From: Loktanella sp. PT4BL
GTDB lineage: Bacteria > Pseudomonadota > Alphaproteobacteria > Rhodobacterales > Rhodobacteraceae
Reading direction: 5' to 3'
DNA: 64,000 nucleotides
Assembly (NCBI RefSeq): GCF_003201935.1
Contig: NZ_QJJL01000003.1
Location: forward strand, 434,001 to 498,000
Shown: positions 55,957 to 64,000 of the stretch, piece by piece
Layout: every line of letters starts with the position of its first letter
How positions within the stretch are numbered: position 1 is the first letter of the stretch
Position numbers and translations under genes: made by a program
The notes under the pieces: generated by a model
The model's database searches: none
What the model was told of the DNA's origin: nothing
Seen by the model: only the letters and a program-made list of their open reading frames with translations

Positions 55957-56980
55957 CCAGATCGGTCCACTTCAGTTGCGTGTTGCGTGCAACAGCACGG
56001 GTGAGCGTTTTTCCCACGACCTTGTCGAAATCATACCCCGCAATTTCGCCTGAACCGGGGCGGCGGGCCCAGATATCAGCCTCGGTGATCACATGGCCTG
56101 CGGGCAGATCACGGTCGGCGACGACAGAGGCGCGCGCGAAGCGGTACACGTCTTCCTCGGCGCTGGTGCGCTGTTTGGGGTTATGCAGCGCGGTGTGGAT
56201 TTCGCGCGACCGGTCGATCAGATAGCGCAACTCGGCAGGGTCCATCGAGTTGATGATATCGGGGCCCTTGCGATAGCGCGTATCGGTGTAGTGCCGTTCC
56301 AGAATACAGGCCCCCAAAGCAACTGATGCCAAAGCCATATCCGGACCGATGGAATGATCCGAGAAACCGACGACGGCCTTTGGAAAAGCCTCGCGCAAGT
56401 CGGTCACACCCTGAAGCGAGACGATTTCCGGCGGTGAGGGGTAGAGGTTCGTACACTCGAGCAGCGCATATTCGATCCCTGCATTATCCAGTATCGCCAC
56501 CGAGGCGCGGATGCTTTCGATGCTTTGCATGCCGGTCGACATGATCACCGGTTTCCCCATGCGGGCGATATGGCGGATGAGCGGCAGGTTATCGGCTTCA
56601 CCCGATCCGATCTTGAAGGCAGGTACATCAAGGTCGTTCAGGAAATCCGCCGCCGCCCGCGAAAAAGGTGTCGAAATCCAGATCATCCCGAGGCTTTCGG
56701 TATAGCGCTTGAGTTCGGCTTCCTCTTCGAGCGAAAGCGCGCAGGCCTCCATGACCTCCCAGATCGACACATCGGCATTCGGGGGGAAGATCTGCTTGGC
56801 CTCTTCGGTCATTTCGTCTTCGATGATGTGGGTCTGGTGCTTGACCATCTCGCAGCCTGCACCGGCTGCAAGGCGCACCATTTCCTTGGCGACGGCCAGA
56901 TCACCACCGTGGTTGATGCCGATCTCGGCAATCACAAGGGGGGGATGTTCGGGTCCGATTTTGCGGCCTGCAATGTCCAT
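55949..56980 (-). CDS. neuB: N-acetylneuraminate/legionaminate synthase
   Basis: A 343-residue enzyme that condenses phosphoenolpyruvate with an N-acetyl-hexosamine to form a nonulosonic acid. PLVIAEIGINHGGDL near residue 15, KHQTHI, a mid barrel WISTPFSRAAADFL and a C-terminal SAF (antifreeze-like) domain from about residue 285 are visible. CAGGAG precedes ATG 56980. Legionaminic, pseudaminic or sialic acid cannot be distinguished from sequence alone. It heads the minus-strand operon with the capsule protein and the broken GT. Confidence 0.88.
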   Translation of the reverse strand: MDIAGRKIGPEHPPLVIAEIGINHGGDLAVAKEMVRLAAGAGCEMVKHQTHIIEDEMTEEAKQIFPPNADVSIWEVMEACALSLEEEAELKRYTESLGMIWISTPFSRAAADFLNDLDVPAFKIGSGEADNLPLIRHIARMGKPVIMSTGMQSIESIRASVAILDNAGIEYALLECTNLYPSPPEIVSLQGVTDLREAFPKAVVGFSDHSIGPDMALASVALGACILERHYTDTRYRKGPDIINSMDPAELRYLIDRSREIHTALHNPKQRTSAEEDVYRFARASVVADRDLPAGHVITEADIWARRPGSGEIAGYDFDKVVGKTLTRAVARNTQLKWTDLDG

Positions 56981-57111
56981 GATGCGGTCTCCTGCCTGAG
57001 TTGTTAAGGCGTGTTTATGGGGTTTCACCTTGCGGGGCAATTGGTGCGTGCCCATTGCAATATGGCTGGCCATGGTCCAAGTGACACCGCAGAACCGCAA
57101 CTGGGCCGCCT

Positions 57112-57819
57112 ATGATCCGCAAGATATTCAAAGCCTTGGACCAAAAAGAGCGCGATCTGCGCAAGTCATTCGGCCATGACATCACCGACCCGGCCGAGCG
57201 AAAGAAATCCTATTGGCACGTCCGCTGGCTGGATCATGGTATTTTGCGGACCTTCTGGCATAACTTCGATCAGGTGAGCGAAGGTGTGTACCGTTCAAAC
57301 CACCCCGATCACAAACGGTTCGAGGCCTATGCCGCCATGGGGATCAAAACGGTTCTGAACCTGCGTGGTGTCGCGAAACAGCCGCATTATCTTTTCGAGG
57401 TAGAGAGTTGCGAACGCCTCGGGCTCGAACTGGTGACGGTGCATATGTCGGCGCGGGCGGCCCCGAGCCGTGAGCGTCTTTTGGATGTCATCGCCGCATT
57501 TGAAGATATGGAGCGTCCGTTCCTGATGCACTGCAAGTCAGGTGCCGACCGGACCGGCCTTGTCGCGGCGCTTTATCTAATGGTCCATGAAGGTCAATCT
57601 GTCGCCGAAGCGCGCAGACAACTCAGCTTCCGGTATTTGCATATCCGCAAGACCTCGACCGGCATTCTGGATCACTTCTTCGATGTCTACGCGGCGCGCA
57701 ATGCGCAAGAGCCAATCGCGATCGAGGAATGGATCAGAACCGAATATGACCGCGATGCGCTGACCGAGAGCTTTGCGCAAAAGCAGGCGGCGCTCAGGTT
57801 CTGGCAGGGCTGGCGCTAG
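57112..57819 (+). CDS. Dual-specificity/tyrosine phosphatase-like protein
   Basis: A 235-residue cysteine phosphatase. The active loop is HCKSGADRTG (Cys141-x5-Arg147), with a conserved FDQVSEGVYRSNHPD near residue 57. The long, basic N-terminus is not in the core domain. It is plus-strand within an otherwise minus-strand nonulosonate locus: divergent from neuB and ending 4 bases inside the Gfo/Idh gene. Related proteins occur in surface-polysaccharide loci, where they control sugar-synthesis kinases. Confidence 0.8.
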   Translation: MIRKIFKALDQKERDLRKSFGHDITDPAERKKSYWHVRWLDHGILRTFWHNFDQVSEGVYRSNHPDHKRFEAYAAMGIKTVLNLRGVAKQPHYLFEVESCERLGLELVTVHMSARAAPSRERLLDVIAAFEDMERPFLMHCKSGADRTGLVAALYLMVHEGQSVAEARRQLSFRYLHIRKTSTGILDHFFDVYAARNAQEPIAIEEWIRTEYDRDALTESFAQKQAALRFWQGWR

Positions 57820-58748
57820 AACGCGACGTCAACCTGTCCGGTGAACTGGCGTGCCTGCCACGCGTCGGCGATTAGATCGCAACTTTCCCGCACAGTGCTC
57901 AGGCGTGGCATCAGCGGATTATCCGACGGCGGCTGTCCGGTGGCGATGGCGATGAAATCGGTCATCAGGCCCAGAAACATATCGTTGCGATCAAAATCGA
58001 ATGCTGTCGTTTGCGGACCGGCACCTGTGTCGCGTGTGTATGAAGGAGCCAGCAGGTCCAGATCAATGACCTGATCGGTGCCGCGCAATTGGCCTTTGCG
58101 CAGACTGACTGGTGAGAGGTAGTCCATCGCGACCGTGCCCAAAGGGGCGGCGAGGCTGATGCGCGTGGCGAAATCGACCTTTGCAAAATCGGGATGGTCA
58201 AGGCTTGCGGCGCCGGTCACCGTGGCCTTGGGAAAGAGGCAGTGCGCGATATCCAGTTCATGGCACAGGTCCAGAAGAACACCGCCGCCCGCCGGATCAG
58301 AGGCGTAGCTTTGCGAAAAGGACCAGTTTTCGCGCCATTGCCGCACATCATGGCCGATCTCGAAGGCGAAACTGTAGATGTCTGACAGGTCAAGACCCGC
58401 CAGCGCGCGCACGGCGGGATGATAGCGCATCATGAAGCCGACGATTGAACGGTCCGCGACAGGCGCGGCTGCCGCATAGATGTCGGCAATCTGGTCCTTG
58501 GTCCAACCAAGCGGCTTTTCAACGTAAAAGGGCAAGTCTTGTGCGGCGCAAAGCTGGATCAGCGATAGCCGGATCGGGGTGGCTGTTGCGACGATGACGC
58601 CTGCAACATCGCTGCGCCGGGCGACGGCATCGGCATCAAATTCACGGTAAGGGATCAGGTCAACCTTCTGGCCCAAGGCGGCAAGATTACGGGCGTGGCG
58701 TTGCCCGATTGATCCCGCACCGATGACCAGAAATGTATCTGCTACCAT
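57816..58748 (-). CDS. Gfo/Idh/MocA family oxidoreductase
   Basis: A 310-residue NAD(P)-dependent sugar oxidoreductase. The N-terminal Rossmann motif is VIGAGSIGQRHARNL (residues 8-22), the conserved E-K-P of the family is in YVEKPLGW near residue 95, and a C-terminal alpha/beta domain follows. Position after SDR and cytidylyltransferase genes parallels PtmF-type proteins of nonulosonate loci. It overlaps the SDR by 7 bases. Confidence 0.82.
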   Translation of the reverse strand: MVADTFLVIGAGSIGQRHARNLAALGQKVDLIPYREFDADAVARRSDVAGVIVATATPIRLSLIQLCAAQDLPFYVEKPLGWTKDQIADIYAAAAPVADRSIVGFMMRYHPAVRALAGLDLSDIYSFAFEIGHDVRQWRENWSFSQSYASDPAGGGVLLDLCHELDIAHCLFPKATVTGAASLDHPDFAKVDFATRISLAAPLGTVAMDYLSPVSLRKGQLRGTDQVIDLDLLAPSYTRDTGAGPQTTAFDFDRNDMFLGLMTDFIAIATGQPPSDNPLMPRLSTVRESCDLIADAWQARQFTGQVDVAF

Positions 58749-59533
58749 CCGCTGAAGCCGCCATCGACGTTGACCAACTGGCCGGTCATATAGCCCGACT
58801 GCGAGGAACACAGGAAAAGCATCGCATCGGCAATTTCATCCGGCGCGGCCATGCGGCCCGCCATGATCAACTCGCCCACGCGGCGCTGGAATTCATCAGA
58901 ATGGCCGTTGAACACGGCACCCGGTGCGATGGTGTTCACGGTCGCGTTGCGTTTTGCCCAATAGCCCGCAAGCCACAGGGTGAGGCCGTGAATACCCGCC
59001 TTCGTGGCCGAATAGGCCGAGAAGGATTTGAACGGCATGTCCTCGTAAATCTGGTGGTGCGGCCCGTTCAGCGCATACATCGACGCCACGTTGATCAGGG
59101 TCGCAGGATAGCGCCCCACTATATCGCGGTCCATCTGGCGGGCGATCATAAAGGCACCAGTCATATTGGTGCGCAGTGTTTTGTCCCAGTCCTCGACACT
59201 GGTGTTGGCGAAGTCGGGAAAGGCCTTGCCCGCACCCATCAGCAATTCACCGGTGATGGCGGCGTTGTTCAACACGACATTGGGCTCCCAGCCGTCACCC
59301 ATGATGCGCTGGAAGATTTCGACAACCTCGTCCTCTTGGCCCACGTCCAGATCGTAGAAGCGGAAATTCGGGTTCTCGCCATGGTTTTCCACCAAAGCAT
59401 CGGCGCGGTGCCCTTTCAGGTCCGATGCCACAACCCGCGCACCGGCCGCCAGCATCCGGCGGACATAGGTGCTGCCCAGGACGCCACCGGAACCGGTGAT
59501 GAAGATGGTCTTGTCTTTGAGTTGATCATGCAT
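58742..59533 (-). CDS. Short-chain dehydrogenase (PtmA-like)
   Basis: A 263-residue SDR. The cofactor motif is TGSGGVLG (about residues 13-20), the catalytic YxxxK is YSATK and a late PGAVFNG block follows. It matches proteins annotated as flagellin-modification PtmA. It overlaps the cytidylyltransferase by 8 bases and the Gfo/Idh gene by 7, forming a tight operon. Confidence 0.82.
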   Translation of the reverse strand: MHDQLKDKTIFITGSGGVLGSTYVRRMLAAGARVVASDLKGHRADALVENHGENPNFRFYDLDVGQEDEVVEIFQRIMGDGWEPNVVLNNAAITGELLMGAGKAFPDFANTSVEDWDKTLRTNMTGAFMIARQMDRDIVGRYPATLINVASMYALNGPHHQIYEDMPFKSFSAYSATKAGIHGLTLWLAGYWAKRNATVNTIAPGAVFNGHSDEFQRRVGELIMAGRMAAPDEIADAMLFLCSSQSGYMTGQLVNVDGGFSGW

Positions 59534-60233
59534 CGTTGCGGTCCTTCAATTGTTCGCCCATCAGGAAATCGACCAGTCGGAAATCAAAGGGGCTGTCGAT
59601 ATCGACACAGGTTTCGGGGGCCATCATGTAGGGGATGACGCGCCCTTCAAAGAGGCTGGCGGCGCGGCGCAGGTAATCGGGCGCGACGACATAGGTCGAG
59701 GCCGCGTGTTCGTAGACCGCAGGGGCCTGTTGGCGCGCGACGACACCGCCGGGCAGGGGTTTGCTGACGTGCAGCGCGCCGGTCTCATCAGGCTCGACGA
59801 GGTTGAAATAGGGGTTCTTGCGCGCCTCGCAGCAGGACATGACCATATCGGGGGTCTCGGCGAAGAACAGATCAAGCGCCTCGGGGATCGCGCTGTCGGG
59901 CCGCAGTGGCGAGGTGCAATCAAGGTCAAGGAACGCGGATGCGGGGCCGGTCTGTTTCTCGACCTCACCCAGCGCGTGTTTCCACACATCCCATTTGCCT
60001 GCCGTATCCGTGGCCAGATGTGCGGGGCGCAGACCGATGTCGAGACAGCCGCGTTTCAGGCTGTGCTCATACATTTCCACGCTATCCGTCGAGACGACCA
60101 CTTGATCCACGCGATCGCTTTCCAGCAGTTGATCGAGCGACCAGTCCAGCAGGGGCTTGCCGTGCAACATGCGAAAGTTCTTGTTCGGAACGCCCTTGCT
60201 GCCGGCGCGTGCGCCGATGTGGCCGATGATCAT
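59526..60233 (-). CDS. CMP-nonulosonate cytidylyltransferase (NeuA/PtmB-like)
   Basis: A 235-residue acylneuraminate cytidylyltransferase family enzyme. The signature is HIGARAGSKGVPNKNFR (residues 5-21, R-x-GSKG-x2-x-KN), with a conserved LDLDCTSPLR near residue 98. It activates a nonulosonic acid as the CMP derivative and fits with neuB in the locus. It begins 3 bases after metG stop, on the same strand. Confidence 0.87.
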   Translation of the reverse strand: MIIGHIGARAGSKGVPNKNFRMLHGKPLLDWSLDQLLESDRVDQVVVSTDSVEMYEHSLKRGCLDIGLRPAHLATDTAGKWDVWKHALGEVEKQTGPASAFLDLDCTSPLRPDSAIPEALDLFFAETPDMVMSCCEARKNPYFNLVEPDETGALHVSKPLPGGVVARQQAPAVYEHAASTYVVAPDYLRRAASLFEGRVIPYMMAPETCVDIDSPFDFRLVDFLMGEQLKDRNDA

Positions 60234-60236
60234 GGC

Positions 60237-61958
<1,722 letters not shown>

Positions 61959-62025
61959 GCGATGTGTCCTTCAGCGTTTGCGCCTATGTAGCGGGCCATG
62001 CGGCCAAGTGCCAGACGTTCTGCGC

Positions 62026-63243
62026 CTAGCGGTCGCGGTTACGCCCCAAAAGCCGCCCGATGCTGAACGTCGTGCGCGGCGCGTAGATATAGGGAGTGCG
62101 TTGCTTCGGGATGCGGCGCACGCGCATCCGGGCCAGACCGAAGATGATCAACAGAATATGTCCGGCGGAGATAAAGTAAAAAAGCGCACCCGGCCCATAA
62201 AGCCCGATCAGGACTGACGTCGTATAGGGCGCGGCAATGGCGCCCACGGCATAAAAGAACATCAGTGCCGCAGAAAGCTCGACCCGCTGATCCGCTGTGG
62301 CAAAGTCATGGGCGTGTGCGGTGGCCACCGAATAGATCGGAAAGGTCGTCAGGCCGAAGAGAAAGGCGGCGGTCATGATAATCGTGGTGCCCTGGCCTGA
62401 TGTGGTGACCGTGAAAGCGCAGGCGATGACAGCAGCCACCGAAAGCCAGATCATCACCCAGCGGCGGTCAAACTTATCCGCGAGCCAGCCCACCGGATAT
62501 TGTGCAATCGCCCCGCCTGCGACGAATGCCGCCAGAAAGGACCCGATCTGGTTGGGGTTGAGGCCCACTTGCTGCCCGTAAAGTGGCCCGACCATGCGGA
62601 AAGAGGCACTCGAGAGGGCCGCCACCAGAACAGCCGCCACGCCCAAAGGCGAACAGGCCCATGCGAGGGACGGGCGCAGGCGCGTGGCCCGGGGCGTTTC
62701 AGGCTGTGCAAGACGGGTCAGCGCCAAGGGCAGCAAGGATGCACAGCACAGGATCGTCAGGATGTTGTAGGCGATATAGGTCTCGACATCGGCCAGCGCG
62801 CCGATCATGAACTGCGCCACAAAGGACGCCCCCGTATCGGCCACACGGTAGCTCGCAATCGCGCGGCCGCGGGTTTCGTTGTTGACCTTGGCCTGCAACC
62901 ACGCCTCGATGATCGTATAGCAGCCAGCGACGCAAATGCCTGATCCGACGCGGAAGAGAGCCCAGAAATAAGGGTCTGCGACAATCACGTGGGCGGCAAG
63001 ACCGATCGCGCCCATCGCGGTAAAGGTCGCAAAGGCGCGGCTGTGCCCTACGCTGCCCATCAGGCGCGGCGCCCACCAGCAGCCGATGAAAAACCCCACA
63101 AAATGTGCCGACCCGAGAAAGCCGACTTCGGCCTGCGAAAACCCCAGTTCGATCCCCGTCAGCGCATCCAGTGGCCCCACGCCGCCCGAAGACAGCTGCA
63201 AAAGCACTACCGAAAAAAACAAAGCCGCAAAGGAGATAAACAT
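62026..63243 (-). CDS. MFS transporter
   Basis: A 405-residue 12-helix facilitator. The N-terminal LDALTGIELGFSQAEVGFLGSAHFVGFFIGCW and PVGWLADKFDRR (motif A, second half) fit the MFS superfamily in a subgroup similar to YcaD. Substrate unknown. It is divergent from the aldo/keto reductase; the 135-base intergenic gap has only a weak CGACA/TGTCG repeat. Confidence 0.8.
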   Translation of the reverse strand: MFISFAALFFSVVLLQLSSGGVGPLDALTGIELGFSQAEVGFLGSAHFVGFFIGCWWAPRLMGSVGHSRAFATFTAMGAIGLAAHVIVADPYFWALFRVGSGICVAGCYTIIEAWLQAKVNNETRGRAIASYRVADTGASFVAQFMIGALADVETYIAYNILTILCCASLLPLALTRLAQPETPRATRLRPSLAWACSPLGVAAVLVAALSSASFRMVGPLYGQQVGLNPNQIGSFLAAFVAGGAIAQYPVGWLADKFDRRWVMIWLSVAAVIACAFTVTTSGQGTTIIMTAAFLFGLTTFPIYSVATAHAHDFATADQRVELSAALMFFYAVGAIAAPYTTSVLIGLYGPGALFYFISAGHILLIIFGLARMRVRRIPKQRTPYIYAPRTTFSIGRLLGRNRDR

Positions 63244-63378
63244 CGCATGGTCGAGCTATGACGGCACCGCCGCTACCGGGCTTGGCCATAATCGACAGTC
63301 TATGTCGTCTTTCTACCCTTGCTCTTGCCGGTCGGGGCTTTAGGGTCCGGCACGAAACCAAGAACAAGGCGAACAGTC

Positions 63379-64000
63379 ATGAAACAACTCCCCCTTGGCC
63401 GCACCGATATTATGGTCAGCGAATGGTGTCTGGGCACCATGACCTATGGCAACCAGACACCGGAAGATGACGCGCACAAGCAGATCGACATGGCGCTGGA
63501 TGCCGGTATCAACTTTCTCGATACCGCAGAGATGTATCCTGTGAACCCGATCCGCGCCGAAACCGTCGGCCTGTCAGAACAGATCATCGGGAACTGGATC
63601 GCCAAGACCGGCCGCCGCGACGAGATTGTGGTGGCGACCAAAGTGTCGGGCAATAACCCCGGTTGGGTGCGCGAAGGGCGCGGTTATGACGGGGCAGTGA
63701 TCCGCGAGGCGGTGGATACATCGCTCAAGCGGCTGCAGACGGATGTAATTGATCTCTACCAGATGCACTGGCCGATCCGGGGCTCTTACATGTTCCGCCA
63801 GAACTGGACCTATGATCCGTCGGGCCAGAACCGCCAGCAGACAATGGACCATATGATGGACGTGCTTGAGGCGCTGGGCGATATGGTAAAAGCGGGCAAA
63901 ATCCGCAGCATCGGCATGTCGAACGAAAGCGCCTGGGGGATGACCAAGTGGATCGATCAGGCCAAGGCTGCGGGACTGCCGCGCATGGCCTCTGTCCAGA
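63379..64000 (+). CDS. Aldo/keto reductase (Tas-like), truncated by window end
   Basis: The first 207 codons of an aldo/keto reductase. The catalytic tetrad elements visible are Asp (FLDTAEMYP, with Tyr), Lys in VVATKVSG and His in DLYQMHWP. The GYD-GAVIREAVDTSLKRLQTD block fits the Tas/YajO branch, NADP-dependent. It continues beyond 64000. Confidence 0.85.
   Translation, partial: MKQLPLGRTDIMVSEWCLGTMTYGNQTPEDDAHKQIDMALDAGINFLDTAEMYPVNPIRAETVGLSEQIIGNWIAKTGRRDEIVVATKVSGNNPGWVREGRGYDGAVIREAVDTSLKRLQTDVIDLYQMHWPIRGSYMFRQNWTYDPSGQNRQQTMDHMMDVLEALGDMVKAGKIRSIGMSNESAWGMTKWIDQAKAAGLPRMASVQ

Noticed and set aside
63293..63307. CGACA/TGTCG inverted repeat between the MFS and aldo/keto reductase genes
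   Set aside because: The arms have only 5 bases, which is expected by chance at this length.

Overview
The window is a gene-dense, GC-rich (about 60%) chromosomal segment. It most resembles a marine member of the Rhodobacterales (Roseobacter group, Alphaproteobacteria). Supporting signs are the fabA-fabB-fabI block divergent from an Irr-type Fur regulator, a SAM/SAH riboswitch in front of metK (a class reported from Rhodobacterales), a direct-repeat GTTC-N7-GTTC LexA site, a TGA-N9-TCA iron box, and a miaB/phoH/ybeY/corC/lnt/metK run. Assignments come from reading the translated sequence only; no database search was possible.

Layout. 1-6031 (+): surface-polysaccharide cluster (flippase, polymerase, acetyltransferase, three glycosyltransferases), tightly overlapping and cut by the window edge. 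6022-9373 (-): CdsA-like and PlsC-like phospholipid genes, then a YiaA/B-like membrane protein and a PspA/IM30 protein behind a TetR regulator with three identical operator palindromes. 9469-9952: perfect FNR-type box and a small cytochrome c. 9968-18366: catabolic and accessory genes (enolase-superfamily enzyme, GNAT, FKBP, haloacid dehalogenase, hydrolase, serine/threonine dehydratase, pcaD-like lactonase, TetA-like MFS, alcohol dehydrogenase). 18530-19165: unknown membrane protein. 19502-22651: fabA-fabB-fabI and irr. 22655-25506: a REP-associated transposase relative with altered catalytic residues, a glycosyltransferase-like protein, and miaB. 25503-32760: CorA/ZntB-like transporter, phoH-ybeY-corC-lnt, metK, trmB. 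32869-39418: aroA-cmk, an exported protein, a CAT-like acetyltransferase, rpsA, a quinone reductase, ihfB. 39503-42145: lapA-like, trpF, small conserved gene, trpB with a chain of hairpins ahead of it. 42356-43292: exported protein ending in 42 consecutive Asp, plus a membrane-anchored LuxR-type regulator. 43293-46220 (-): DUF2237, DUF2332, pth, rplY. 46379-48276: MFS transporter, a small acidic-tailed membrane protein and a broken paralogue of it. 48487-51762: lldD, trpA, ychF. 51759-53821 (-): DUF4130 and radical-SAM DNA-repair pair with a LexA box at the start. 53888-60233: nonulosonic (sialic-like) acid and capsule genes, with one glycosyltransferase interrupted by an in-frame TGA, and an oppositely oriented phosphatase. 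60237-64000: metG, MFS transporter and a partial aldo/keto reductase.

How the parts work together. Envelope biogenesis dominates: polysaccharide export, phospholipid synthesis, fatty-acid synthesis, lipoprotein acylation, a PspA membrane-stress unit and a nonulosonate/capsule locus. The remainder is core translation, tryptophan and aromatic synthesis, and SAM metabolism. The most notable signals are regulatory or structural: the triple TetR operator, the SOS-controlled radical-SAM/DUF4130 operon, the trpB leader hairpins, REP palindromes with a catalytically altered RAYT, and the poly-Asp/LuxR gene pair. No tRNA, rRNA, CRISPR array or intact insertion sequence was seen.
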